A DNA stretch of 34,532 bases, taken from positions 1 through 34,532 of the forward strand of contig JBIOYL010000115.1 in assembly GCA_044870185.1 (NCBI GenBank), in the 5' to 3' direction. The position numbers and the translations under genes are program-made. Origin of the DNA: JBIOYL01 sp044870185 (lineage in GTDB: Bacteria > Actinomycetota > CALGFH01). The notes under the pieces were generated by a model. That model worked only from the letters and a program-made list of their open reading frames with translations. It did no database searches and was not told the DNA's origin. Positions 7,709 to 15,232 of the stretch are shown in pieces (within the stretch, counting starts at the first letter, position 1; each line of letters opens with the position of its first letter).

Positions 7709-9334
7709 TCAGCCGACGTGCGGGTAGCGCCAGTCCTTGGGCGCGACGGCGTTCTCCTTGATGGCCAGCGGCGACACCCAGCGGACCAGGTTGAGCATGG
7801 AGCCGGCCTTGTCGTTGGTGCCCGACTGGCGGGCGCCGCCGAACGGCTGCTGGCCGACCACCGCGCCGGTAGGCTTGTCGTTCACGTACAGGTTGCCGGC
7901 GGCGTAGCGCAGGCGGTCGAGCGCCTGCGCGACGGCGAAGCGGTCGGTGGCGAACAGCGAGCCGGTGAGCGCGTAGGGCGAGTCGTCGACCAGCTCGAGC
8001 GTGTCCTGGAAGTCGGCGTCGTCGTACACGTACACGGTCAGGATCGGGCCGAACAGCTCACGCACCATGGTGTCGGAGCGTGGGTCGTCGGTGCGCAGCA
8101 CGGTCGGCCAGACGAACCAGCCGTCGGTGTCGTCGGCGCGCCCGCCGGCCACGATCTCCAGCCCGGCCTGCCTGGCGGCCGCGATGGCCTCGGCGTGGCG
8201 GCCGTACGCCTTGCCGTCGATCACGCCGCCGAGCATGACCGACAGGTCGGCGACGTCGCCCATGGGCAGCGCGCGGGCCAGGTCGGCGATGCCATGCCGG
8301 ACCATCGGCCACAGCGAGCGCGGGACGTAGGCGCGCGAGGCGGCCGAGCACTTCTGCCCCTGGTACTCGAAGGCGCCGAGCCCCAGGGCGACCACCAGCC
8401 GGTCGGCGTCGGCCGAGGGGTGCGCGAGCACGAAGTCCTTGCCGCCGGTCTCCCCGACCAGGCGGGGGTAGTTGCGGTAGCTGTCCAGGCGCACGCCCGC
8501 CTTGTGCCACAGGCCCTTGAAGACCGCCGTGGAGCCGGTGAAGTGCAGGCCGGCGAACTCCGGGTGGCCCATGGCCACGTCGCTGACCAGGGCGCCGTCG
8601 CCGTGCACGAGGTTGACGACCCCGTCGGGCAGCCCGGCCGCCCGCAGCAGCTCCATCAGGTAGTGGGCGGACAGCGCCTGCTTCTCCGACGGCTTCCAGA
8701 CGACGACGTTGCCCATCAGGGCGGGCGCGGTGGGCAGGTTGCCGGCGATCGAGGTGAAGTTGAACGGGGTCATGGCCAGGACGAAGCCCTCGAGGGGCCG
8801 GTAGTCCATACGGTTCCACACCCCGGGCGAGGACAGCGGCTGCTCGGCGTACAGCGTGGCCGCGTAGTGGGCGTTGAAGCGCCAGAAGTCGGCGAGCTCG
8901 CAGACCGCGTCGATCTCGGCCTGGTGGACCGACTTCGACTGGCCGAGCATGGTCGACGCGTTCAGCGCGTCCCGCCACGGTCCGCTGAGCAGGTCGGCCG
9001 CGCGCAGGAACACGCCGGCCCGCTCCTCCCAGGGCAGCGCGGCCCAGTCGGACGCCACGGCCAGCGCGGCGCCGATCGCCTGGCGCACCTGCTCCGGTCC
9101 GGCGGTGTGCACGTCGGCGAGCACCAGCTCGTGCCGGTGCGGCGCCGCGAGCTCGAACGTGGCCGGCCCGGAGGTGGCCTGGCCGCCGATGACGTGGCGG
9201 ATCTCGATGCGCTCCTTGGCCATCTCGAGCAGCCGCTGCTCGAGCCGCTGGCGCTCGGGGGAGCCGGGCGCGTAGCCACGCACCGGCTCGTTGTAGGGTC
9301 TGGGAGCCTGCGCGATGGCATTGGCGGTGGGCAT
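7709..9334 (-). CDS. pruA: PruA, L-glutamate gamma-semialdehyde dehydrogenase
   Basis: 541-aa aldehyde dehydrogenase that oxidises glutamate gamma-semialdehyde (from 1-pyrroline-5-carboxylate) to glutamate with NAD, the second step of proline and arginine catabolism. Visible: MTPFNFTSIAGNL (188-200), VVWKPSEKQ (cofactor site), LHFTGSTAVF, the general base in VGETGGKDF (Glu295), the nucleophile in YQGQKCSAASR (Cys329), and ELFGPILTVYVY. The family-specific start AIAQAPRPYNEPVRGYAPGS marks the PruA/RocA group rather than a generic ALDH. ATG at 9334 has AAGGAGG 4 nt upstream. No proline dehydrogenase gene is adjacent. It is 72 bp upstream of the amidase gene and divergent from the LAL regulator, which may control it. 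Confidence 0.96.
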   Translation of the reverse strand: MPTANAIAQAPRPYNEPVRGYAPGSPERQRLEQRLLEMAKERIEIRHVIGGQATSGPATFELAAPHRHELVLADVHTAGPEQVRQAIGAALAVASDWAALPWEERAGVFLRAADLLSGPWRDALNASTMLGQSKSVHQAEIDAVCELADFWRFNAHYAATLYAEQPLSSPGVWNRMDYRPLEGFVLAMTPFNFTSIAGNLPTAPALMGNVVVWKPSEKQALSAHYLMELLRAAGLPDGVVNLVHGDGALVSDVAMGHPEFAGLHFTGSTAVFKGLWHKAGVRLDSYRNYPRLVGETGGKDFVLAHPSADADRLVVALGLGAFEYQGQKCSAASRAYVPRSLWPMVRHGIADLARALPMGDVADLSVMLGGVIDGKAYGRHAEAIAAARQAGLEIVAGGRADDTDGWFVWPTVLRTDDPRSDTMVRELFGPILTVYVYDDADFQDTLELVDDSPYALTGSLFATDRFAVAQALDRLRYAAGNLYVNDKPTGAVVGQQPFGGARQSGTNDKAGSMLNLVRWVSPLAIKENAVAPKDWRYPHVG

Positions 9335-9432
9335 GGTGCCTCCTTCGGCGGACGCCGGCCGGCTGCGCCGCCGGCGCCCTCACGGTAGACGACTGCCAAC
9401 GCGCCGACCAGGAGGCCAAGCATCGCCGGGTG

Positions 9433-9453
9433 GCTGGCACAATACTTGCCAGC
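9433..9453. promoter_or_regulatory. Perfect 7-bp dyad abutting the LAL regulator start
   Basis: GCTGGCA-N7-TGCCAGC (9433-9439 and 9447-9453), spacer CAATACT, ends directly against ATG 9454. An operator for autoregulation or the core of a leaderless promoter are both possible. It also sits upstream of the divergent pruA gene. An in-frame GTG at 9430 would place the dyad inside the coding region. Confidence 0.5.
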
Positions 9454-12400
9454 ATGGCGAGGTTGGCGAGCACGAGGTTCATCGGCCGGGCCGCAGAGCT
9501 CGGCCGGCTGCTGGCCGCGCTGGACCGGGCCGGGCAGGGCCGGCCCACCTTCGCGCTGGTGGCCGGCGATGCCGGCGTGGGCAAGACCCGCCTGCTGGCC
9601 GAGCTGGCCGGCCGCGTGCGCGAGCGTGGGGTGCGGGTGCTGGCCGGCGGCTGCATGGAGGTCGGCGACGTCGGCCTGCCCTACGTTCCGTTCCTGGACG
9701 CCTTCCGGGACCTCGGCGCCGACCCCGATGACGCCGAGCTGGCCGGTTCGGTCGCCCGCGCGGTGCCCGTGCTGGCCCGGCTGTTGCCCGAGCTGCCGGC
9801 CGAGCCGGGTGGGGGGGCGTCCCACGGCGGCGAGCTGGAGCAGGTACAGCTCTTCGACGGCGTGCTGTCCCTGCTGGTCCGCCTGGCCGAGCGGGCGCCT
9901 CTGCTGCTGGTGATCGAGGACCTGCACTGGGCCGACCGCTCGACCCGGGACCTGGTCGCCTTCCTGGTCCGCACGCTGCGCAGCGGCCGGATCACGCTGG
10001 TCGCCACCTACCGCTCCGACGAGCTCCACCGTCGCCACCCGCTGCGGCCGTTCCTGGCCGAGCTGGTGCGCGTGCCCGACCTGGAACGCATCGAGCTCGC
10101 CCCGTTCAACCGGGACGAGCTGGCCGCCTACCTCGAGGCGCTGAGCGGCGAGCGGGTGTCCGCGGCGACCGTCGACCGCATCCTCGCCCGCTCCGAGGGC
10201 AACGCCTTCTTCGCCGAGGAGCTGGTGGCCGCCGGGGTCGGCCCCGGCGAGGCCGCGCTGCCCATGGCCCTGGCCGACCTGTTGCTCACCCGCATCGAGG
10301 GCCTGTCCGACGGCGCGCAGGAGGTGCTGAAGGTGGCCGCCGTCGCCGGGCGCCGGGTCAGCCACCGCCTGCTGGTCGCGGCGGCCGGGCGGGCCGAGGC
10401 GGAGGTCGAGGAGGGGCTGCGGGAAGCGATCGCCATGCAGGTGCTGGTGGCCAATCCGGCGACCGAGAGCTACCGGTTCCGTCACGCCCTGCTCCAGGAG
10501 GCGGTGTACGGCGACCTGCTGCCCGGCGAGCGCAGCCGGCTCCACGCCGCCTACGCCCGCCTGCTCGCCGAGGACCGGCCGACCAGCGGCGGGTCGCGGG
10601 CCTGGGCGGCCGAGCTCGCCTTCCACTGTCTGGCCAGCCATGACCTGCCCGGGGCCCTGGCCGCGCTGGTCCGGGCCGCCGACGACGCCACGGCGGTGTC
10701 CGCCCCGGCCGAGGCGTTGCGCCACCTCGGCCAGGCGCTCGAGCTGTGGGACCGGGTGCCGGACGCCGCGGCGGTCACGGGCACCGACCGGGTCGGCCTG
10801 CTGCTGCGCGCGGTCGAGGCGGCCAGCGCGTCGGGGGAGTTCGGACGGGCGGTCGCGCTCGCCCGCGAGGCCGTCGCCGGGATCGACCCGGCCGCCGATC
10901 CGGGGCGGGCCGCCCTGGCCTACGAGCGCCTCGGCCACCACCTGCAGGACCGGGACGACGCGTCCCCGGACGAGGTGCTGGCCGTCTGCCGCCGGGCGGT
11001 CGAGCTGGTGCCCGCCCAGCCCGCCACCCCGCTGCGGGCGCGGGCCACGGCGACCCTCGCCCACGCGCTGATGACGAACACCAGGCGGTTCGAGGAGGCC
11101 CGGCGCTGGTGCGACGAGGCCCTGGCGGTGGCGCGGGCGGTGGGCAGCGCCGACGACGAGACCAACGCCCTGATCACCCTCGCCGTCCTCGCCGAACGCC
11201 GCGGCAACGCCGAGCGCGTGCGTCCGCTGCTGGTCGAGGCGCGCCGCCGGGCGGCCGAGGCCGGCAACCGGGAGCTGGAGCTGCGGGCGGTCAACAACCT
11301 GGCCACCATGGAGCTGGACCGCGGCAACCTGGACGCCGCCTGCGTCGCCTTCGACGAGGGCAGCGACCTCGCCGGGCGCAGCGGCCTGGCCTGGAGCTCC
11401 GTCGGTGGCTGGGTACGCCTGATGCAGCGCATCGCCCACTACATGGCCGGCCACTGGGACGAGGCCGAGCGGCTGGCGGGCGCCCTCGACGAGCGCCTGA
11501 CGAACTCCTGGGTGGCCGGCCTGTCCGCCGCCGCCCTGTACGTGGAGGTTGGCCGCGGCCGGGCGGAGGCGGGCGAGCGGCTGGCCAGGATCGGCACCCT
11601 GCCCGGTGCCGACACCTACGTGCTGTACCTGGCCGGCGGGTGCGGCGCCGACCAGGCCACCTGGCAGGGCGACCTGGAGCGGGCCCGCGCATCGGTGCGG
11701 TCCGGCCTGGCCGCCGTCGAGGTGGCCGGCCGGCCCTGGGCGCTCGGCGCCATCTGGCTGAGCGCGCTCGGCCTGGCCGCCGAGGCCGTGCGGGCCGAGC
11801 GGGCCCGCGTCGCCGGTGACGCGGCCGGCGTGGACGACGCCCTGACGGCGGGGCGGGCGCTGCTGCGGCGGGCCCACGCGGCCTGGGAGGGCGCCCTGGC
11901 GGCCGGCCGTGCCGTCGGCCCCGAAGCCAGGGCCTGGCTGGCCCGGGCGGAGGCGGAGTGGACCCGCGTGCAGGGCCGGTCGGATCCCGAGCGCTGGGCG
12001 GCCGCCGCCGACGGCTTCTCGTACGGCTACGACTACGAGGCGGCACGGTCGCGCTGGCGGCTGGCCGAGGCGCTGCTCGCCGCCGGGGAACGCGACCGTG
12101 CCGCCGCGGCCGCCCGGGACGCGCTCGAGACCGCGACCCGGCTCGGGGCCGCGCCGCTCCGGGCCGAGCTGGAGGCGCTCGCCCGGCGTGGCCGCCTGAA
12201 CCTCGGCGCCGGCCTGCCGGCGGCGCCGGCAACGGCCGGCCTCACCCCGCGCGAGCTGGAGGTGCTGCGCCTGGTCGCCGAGGGCCGGTCCAACCGGCAG
12301 ATCGCCGAGGTGCTGTTCATCAGCGGCAAGACGGCCAGCGTGCACGTGTCCAACATCCTGGCCAAGCTCGGTGTCCACAGCCGGGTCGAGGCGGCCGCTG

Positions 12401-12516
12401 CCGCCCACCGGCTCGGCCTGGACGAGCCGGCGCAGCCAGGTCAGCCGGCGCGGCCGGGTCAGCCAGCGCGGCCGGGGCAGCCGGCGCGGCCGGCGCAGCC
12501 GGGTCGAGCCCACTGA
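9454..12516 (+). CDS. LAL-type regulator: AAA ATPase with C-terminal LuxR helix-turn-helix
   Basis: 1020-aa large ATP-binding LuxR-family regulator, MalT-like in architecture. Residues 8-190 are the ATPase, with Walker A GDAGVGKT (38-45) and Walker B LLLVIEDLHWADRST (from about 150). Residues about 350-880 are helical repeats rich in Ala/Arg/Leu, of TPR type. Residues 930-982 are the LuxR HTH: LTPRELEVLRLVAEGRSNRQ, IAEVLFISGKTASVHVSNIL and AKLGVHSRVEA. The last 28 residues are a PGQPAR repeat tail from three 18-bp DNA units. ATG 9454 is preferred; GTG 9430 is in frame, but its AGGAGG is 14 nt away. Effector and targets are unknown. The divergent pruA-amidase-deacetylase genes are the nearest candidates. 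Confidence 0.92.
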   Translation: MARLASTRFIGRAAELGRLLAALDRAGQGRPTFALVAGDAGVGKTRLLAELAGRVRERGVRVLAGGCMEVGDVGLPYVPFLDAFRDLGADPDDAELAGSVARAVPVLARLLPELPAEPGGGASHGGELEQVQLFDGVLSLLVRLAERAPLLLVIEDLHWADRSTRDLVAFLVRTLRSGRITLVATYRSDELHRRHPLRPFLAELVRVPDLERIELAPFNRDELAAYLEALSGERVSAATVDRILARSEGNAFFAEELVAAGVGPGEAALPMALADLLLTRIEGLSDGAQEVLKVAAVAGRRVSHRLLVAAAGRAEAEVEEGLREAIAMQVLVANPATESYRFRHALLQEAVYGDLLPGERSRLHAAYARLLAEDRPTSGGSRAWAAELAFHCLASHDLPGALAALVRAADDATAVSAPAEALRHLGQALELWDRVPDAAAVTGTDRVGLLLRAVEAASASGEFGRAVALAREAVAGIDPAADPGRAALAYERLGHHLQDRDDASPDEVLAVCRRAVELVPAQPATPLRARATATLAHALMTNTRRFEEARRWCDEALAVARAVGSADDETNALITLAVLAERRGNAERVRPLLVEARRRAAEAGNRELELRAVNNLATMELDRGNLDAACVAFDEGSDLAGRSGLAWSSVGGWVRLMQRIAHYMAGHWDEAERLAGALDERLTNSWVAGLSAAALYVEVGRGRAEAGERLARIGTLPGADTYVLYLAGGCGADQATWQGDLERARASVRSGLAAVEVAGRPWALGAIWLSALGLAAEAVRAERARVAGDAAGVDDALTAGRALLRRAHAAWEGALAAGRAVGPEARAWLARAEAEWTRVQGRSDPERWAAAADGFSYGYDYEAARSRWRLAEALLAAGERDRAAAAARDALETATRLGAAPLRAELEALARRGRLNLGAGLPAAPATAGLTPRELEVLRLVAEGRSNRQIAEVLFISGKTASVHVSNILAKLGVHSRVEAAAAAHRLGLDEPAQPGQPARPGQPARPGQPARPAQPGRAH
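12439..12492 (+). repeat. Three 18-bp tandem units encoding the PGQPAR tail of the LAL regulator
   Basis: Units of the form GGTCAGCCGGCGCGGCCG at 12439-12456, 12457-12474 and 12475-12492, with one or two differences each and a partial fourth. They extend the protein beyond the normal end of the LuxR domain and look like slippage-driven growth at a gene's 3' end. Confidence 0.85.
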
Positions 12517-12560
12517 CCGTCGCCCGTCCCACGAAGTCGCGGCGACGCGGTACGCTGGGC

Positions 12561-12670
12561 GCGGGTGAGGCAGGGGGCGAGGGACTTTGCCTTGAGACGT
12601 CGGACCCGTATGGCTCCGAACCCGGTATCCCATCGACGCCCCTGCTTCGCCCGCCGACCAGGCCTGGTAG
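12561..12670 (+). ncRNA. Candidate structured RNA (long closing helix, plus strand)
   Basis: 12561-12576 pairs with 12639-12654 to form a 16-bp helix. Its only two non-Watson-Crick positions (66/49 and 69/46) are U·G and G·U in a plus-strand transcript; in a minus-strand transcript they would be A·C mismatches. Two more pairs follow after one bulged G. Inside, GGGA (12581-12584) can pair with TCCC (12628-12631), and TCGGA (12600-12604) with TCCGA (12615-12619). TACGCT at 12551-12556 is a plausible -10, placing a start near 12563, and the 12-bp palindrome ACCAGGCCTGGT at 12657-12668 could end the transcript. It matches no riboswitch consensus that I recognise. Expression is unproven. Confidence 0.35.
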
Positions 12671-12688
12671 GCGAGCCCGCCGACTAGT

Positions 12689-12720
12689 CCTGCCTACCGG
12701 ACCGCCTGCCTACCGGACCG
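12689..12720. repeat. 16-bp perfect tandem duplication over the stop codon of the small membrane protein
   Basis: CCTGCCTACCGGACCG occurs twice in tandem (12689-12704, 12705-12720). The second copy contains the stop codon and last codons of the leftward 52-aa protein, so the duplication copied a gene end including its stop. Confidence 0.85.
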
Positions 12721-12868
12721 CCTCGAGCGACGACCACAGGCCGACGAACACCCAGCAGGCCAGGCCGAGCGGGACCGGGTTGAGGCGCCCCACCGGGCGA
12801 CCGGCGGCGGCCAGCAGGAAGCAGACGAAGGCGGCCGCGTACAGCAGGAACCTGAGGATCGCGGGCAT
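12710..12868 (-). CDS. Small hydrophobic membrane protein (52 aa), function unknown
   Basis: 52 residues starting MPAILRFLLYAAAFVCFLLA and ending in WSSLEAVR. There are two hydrophobic stretches (about 4-21 and 32-46) joined by a short basic/Pro turn with GRPVGRLNPVP, the pattern of a two-helix hairpin with both ends inside. Small proteins of this form are common in actinobacteria, but I know no function. ATG 12868 has AAAGGA about 7 nt upstream, and its frame is hydrophobic in a region whose other frames are Arg-rich, which supports a real gene. Divergent from the cold-shock gene; its 3' end is duplicated by a 16-bp tandem repeat. Confidence 0.6.
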   Translation of the reverse strand: MPAILRFLLYAAAFVCFLLAAAGRPVGRLNPVPLGLACWVFVGLWSSLEAVR

Positions 12869-13043
12869 GGGTGGTCCTTTTCTCGGCTCGACGGCGCGGC
12901 ATGAGAAATCCGGCCGCGAGGCGGGACGGGGGCGGCGCTGCCGTGCTACCCTCCCAGACCGCAGGAGGTTCACGTTTCGCTTCGCGGTCAGCGTTTCGAG
13001 CTTGTCCCTTGCCGTCGGCGCGGTCGCGCCGGCGTTGGTTGGT

Positions 13044-13065
13044 CCTCCGAGCATAGGAGGGGAGG
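13044..13065 (+). promoter_or_regulatory. Alternative anti-Shine-Dalgarno pairing in the cold-shock gene leader
   Basis: CCTCC at 13044-13048 can pair either with GGAGG at 13056-13060 or with the adjacent GGAGG at 13061-13065, the likely ribosome-binding site of the cold-shock gene. Pairing with the first leaves the second free; pairing with the second hides it. Such a two-state leader would suit temperature control. Pairing is read directly from sequence; regulation is inferred. Confidence 0.4.
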
Positions 13066-13075
13066 GACAGAGTTC

Positions 13076-13282
13076 ATGACGGTTGGCACCGTGAAGTGGT
13101 TCAACGCCGAGAAGGGCTACGGCTTCATCGCGCCCGAGCAGGGCGAGGATGTGTTCGTGCACTTCAGCGCGATCCAGACGAGCGGGTACCGGACCCTGAA
13201 TGAGGGTCAGACGGTCGAGTTCGACATCACGCAGGGACCCAAGGGCGCGCAGGCGGCCAACGTCCGGCCGCTCCAAGGCTAG
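13076..13282 (+). CDS. CspA-family cold-shock protein
   Basis: 68-aa single cold-shock domain, a nucleic-acid chaperone acting in the cytoplasm. Full-length with both RNA-binding motifs: KGYGFI (RNP1, residues 13-18) and VFVHF (RNP2, 26-30). The beginning MTVGTVKWFNAEKGYG and the end GPKGAQAANVRPL are standard for actinobacterial CspA. ATG 13076 is preceded by GGAGGG about 9 nt upstream, in a leader with possible alternative pairing. It is monocistronic: the gene before it is divergent, and a perfect 15-bp terminator hairpin begins 9 nt after the stop. Confidence 0.97.
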   Translation: MTVGTVKWFNAEKGYGFIAPEQGEDVFVHFSAIQTSGYRTLNEGQTVEFDITQGPKGAQAANVRPLQG

Positions 13283-13291
13283 ACGTCTTTC

Positions 13292-13328
13292 CACGACAGG
13301 CCCACCGGCTCGCGGTGGGCCTGTCGTG
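13292..13328 (+). terminator. Strong terminator hairpin after the cold-shock gene
   Basis: Perfect 15-bp stem CACGACAGGCCCACC / GGTGGGCCTGTCGTG with a 7-nt loop (13307-13313), starting 9 nt after the stop codon. No long T-run follows, as usual for GC-rich actinobacterial terminators. Confidence 0.9.
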
Positions 13329-13336
13329 TCCCCCAG

Positions 13337-13378
13337 GGCGTGTTCGACCGGCTGCTCGGCGTGTTCGACCGGCTGCTC
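13337..13378. repeat. 21-bp perfect tandem duplication
   Basis: GGCGTGTTCGACCGGCTGCTC occurs twice head to tail (13337-13357 and 13358-13378), just after the cold-shock terminator. In one plus-strand frame it reads VFDRLLG twice, but no start or homologous protein is evident, so it is treated as non-coding. Confidence 0.85.
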
Positions 13379-13439
13379 GTCGAGATCGCCCGCCGCGCCG
13401 ACGTCCCCGGGCGAACGCGCGCCGCGGCGGCGCGCCCGG

Positions 13440-13748
13440 TCAGGCGGGCGCCGCCGCCAGCAGCAGGGCCTTGACGCGTGCGACCGCATCGACCGCCGCG
13501 TCGGCGTCGGTGGCCGCCCACCACGATCGGCATCGGCGGGTCCGGTGCCGGCAGCACCACGGCGTCGTCGAGGTCGAAATGCTCGCCGTGATGGGTGACC
13601 CGCTCCCCATCGCCAACTGGTAGACGGCCACGTGCACCGGCAGTGTGGGGTGCGCCATTGCGATGGCGGTCGCGTCGATCAGCCCGTCGCGGCCGGCACC
13701 GACCCGGAAACTGACGTGGTCGCCGACGGCGACGTGGTCGACGCCGGC
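13440..13748 (-). pseudogene. Decayed LLM-class (F420-type) oxidoreductase fragment
   Basis: Remains of a luciferase-like oxidoreductase read leftward in shifting frames. From 13748 one frame gives AGVDHVAVGDHVSFRVGAG, then DATAIAMAHPTLPVHVAVYQ, the N-terminal barrel region. Near 13600 the frame changes and similarity jumps to GERVTHHGEHFDLDD and LPAPDPPMPIVVGG, which normally lies about 90 residues later, so an internal deletion is implied. A further frame change gives an 18-20 residue tail ending at a stop at 13440. The first 20-30 residues are missing at the 13749-13757 junction. An 8-bp hairpin (13417-13435, GCGCGCCG/CGGCGCGC) just past the stop may be the old terminator. Confidence 0.65.
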
Positions 13749-13756
13749 GTTCCCCC

Positions 13757-14317
13757 TTCGACCCTGCCGGCCTGGCCGACCGGCCGGCGCTGCGGCACCA
13801 GCTGGGCTGGCGCGACGACGAGCAGGTCTGTGTGGTCACCGTTGGCGGCTCCGGGGTCGGCGGGCCCCTGCTGCGCAAGGTCATGGCCGCCTACCCACTG
13901 GCCAGGCGGGCCGTGCCCGGGCTGCGCATGATCATGGTCGCCGGGCCCCGCATCGACCCGGCCGGCCTCCCCATGCACCCGGGCCTGGAGCTGCGCGCCT
14001 ACGTCCCCCAGCTGTACCGGCACCTGGCCGCCTGCGACCTGGCGGTGGTGCAGGGTGGCCTGACCACCTGCATGGAGCTTGTCGCCAACCGGCGGCCGTT
14101 TGTGTACTTTCCGCTGCGCCACCACTTCGAGCAGAACTTCCACGTCGCCCACCGGCTGGACCGCTACCGGGCGGGGCGACGGATGGATTACGCCAGCGCC
14201 GACCCCGACGCCATCGCCGCCGTGATCACCGCCAAGCTCGGCCGCGACCTCGACTACCGGCCGGTGGCGACCGACGGTGCCGCCCGCGCCGCCCGCCTCA
14301 TCGCCGAACTCCTGTGA
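13757..14317 (+). pseudogene. N-terminally truncated glycosyltransferase (MurG-like, GT28 C-terminal half)
   Basis: Rightward frame with only the C-terminal, nucleotide-sugar-binding half of a GT-B glycosyltransferase. Recognisable are LGWRDDEQVCVVTVGGSGVGG, MIMVAGPRIDPAGLP, LYRHLAACDLAVVQGGLTTC (the MurG-type acceptor-loop region), NRRPFVYFPLRHHFEQNFHV, and the C-terminal helix ending at 14317. Similarity begins abruptly at about 13757 (FPDPAGLADRPALRHQLG), so roughly 180 N-terminal residues are absent. A GTG at 13832 could start a 161-aa product, but this would lack half of the conserved strand region. Directly against it, on the other strand, lies the truncated oxidoreductase. Probably a non-functional remnant. 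Confidence 0.65.
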
Positions 14318-14408
14318 GGGCCGCCTCGCAGCTCGGCGCCCACCGTCCATCCTTGTAACAGAAGGGTCCTCGCCCGTGCGCGGAGCCCTCAAGCCGTTGC
14401 AACCAGGC

Positions 14409-15191
14409 CTAGTTCAGTCGGGCCCGCAGGGTGCGTGCCTCGAGGTGGAGCGTGTCCGCGCGCTCCACCTCGAGGGCGGCCAGCGCCTCCAGCTCCTGGG
14501 CCGCCTCGACGAACCGGCCGACCGCGGCCAGTGCCCGGGACAGCTCCTCCCGCTCGCCGGCCGGCACTTCGGGGATGGCAAGCCGCAGGCGCAGGACCCA
14601 GCAGAGAGCGGCCGCGTCACCCCGCCGGGCGAAGATGGCCTTGAGGTTGGCGAGCATGCGGGCCAGGACGATGCGTGGCCCGACCGGGTCGAGGTAGGCG
14701 GCGGAGAACACGGCCGACCGGCCGTGGATGCGCTCGAACCGGGCCCGGCAGGCCGCCTGGTCGAGGACCGTGCCGCCGTCGAACGGGTCCACGATCCGGC
14801 ACGGCGCCGCCAGCTCCCGGACCAGGAAGTGTCCGGGCATGCTGACGCCGGCCAGGGCCAGGCCCACGCGGCGGCCGATCTCGATGCCGACGACGGCGAG
14901 CGTGATGGGGATGCCGGTCCGCCGGCTGACCACCTCGTTCAGGTAGGAGTTGCGCGGGTCATGGTAGTCGTCGATGTTTCCCGTGAAACCAAGCTCCCGG
15001 TAGACGTAGCGGCGCCAGCCGTCGAAGCTCGGGTCGGGACAGGCGGCGGCCAGCTTGTCGAGGCGACCGCGCTCGGCCGCCACGTCCAGGCCGGGGTAGG
15101 CGTGGGCGGCGATCAGCAGGGCCGCCTCGTCGAGCGGGATGTCGCCCGGTGGGCCCGAGACCAGCTCGGCGAAGCGCGCCGTGGCGTCCAT
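14409..15191 (-). CDS. SirB1-family transglutaminase-fold protein
   Basis: 260-aa cytoplasmic protein of the SirB1/transglutaminase-like superfamily. Residues about 20-190 carry the fold: LDEAALLIAAHAYPGLDV, then LGFTGNIDDYHDPRNSYLNE, VVSRRTGIPITLAVVGIEIG and GLALAGVSMPGHFLVR. The last of these holds the conserved PGH. The catalytic Cys of true transglutaminases is replaced, as is usual in this family (RNSYLNEV where a Cys could occur), so a scaffold role is likelier than catalysis. The C-terminal 70 residues are TPR-like helices. ATG 15191 has AAAGGAGA 6 nt upstream, against a longer frame to 15305. It follows the ABC ATPase by 41 bp, same strand. Biological role unknown. Confidence 0.85.
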   Translation of the reverse strand: MDATARFAELVSGPPGDIPLDEAALLIAAHAYPGLDVAAERGRLDKLAAACPDPSFDGWRRYVYRELGFTGNIDDYHDPRNSYLNEVVSRRTGIPITLAVVGIEIGRRVGLALAGVSMPGHFLVRELAAPCRIVDPFDGGTVLDQAACRARFERIHGRSAVFSAAYLDPVGPRIVLARMLANLKAIFARRGDAAALCWVLRLRLAIPEVPAGEREELSRALAAVGRFVEAAQELEALAALEVERADTLHLEARTLRARLN

Positions 15192-15232
15192 GCCGACTCT
15201 CCTTTGTCCGACGGCGTGGCCGCCCACCGCCT

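Noticed and set aside
8962..12633. A 1223-codon open frame antisense to the LAL regulator
   Set aside because: High third-position GC removes stops from the opposite frame. The translation is Gly/Arg/Gln-rich without domains, while the sense frame has Walker motifs and a LuxR domain.
12561..12654. tRNA, SRP RNA or 6S RNA at the structured element
   Set aside because: No TPsiC-like GTTCGA arm, no SRP GGAAG tetraloop pair and too short for 6S RNA; kept only as an unnamed candidate RNA.
13337..13440. Small plus-strand protein with VFDRLLG repeats
   Set aside because: No start codon with a ribosome site and it lies directly after a strong terminator; more likely a tandem DNA duplication.
13832..14317. 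Intact 161-aa glycosyltransferase starting at GTG 13832
   Set aside because: Similarity continues in frame upstream of 13832 to about 13757 and then stops abruptly, so this is a truncated gene and not a short one.
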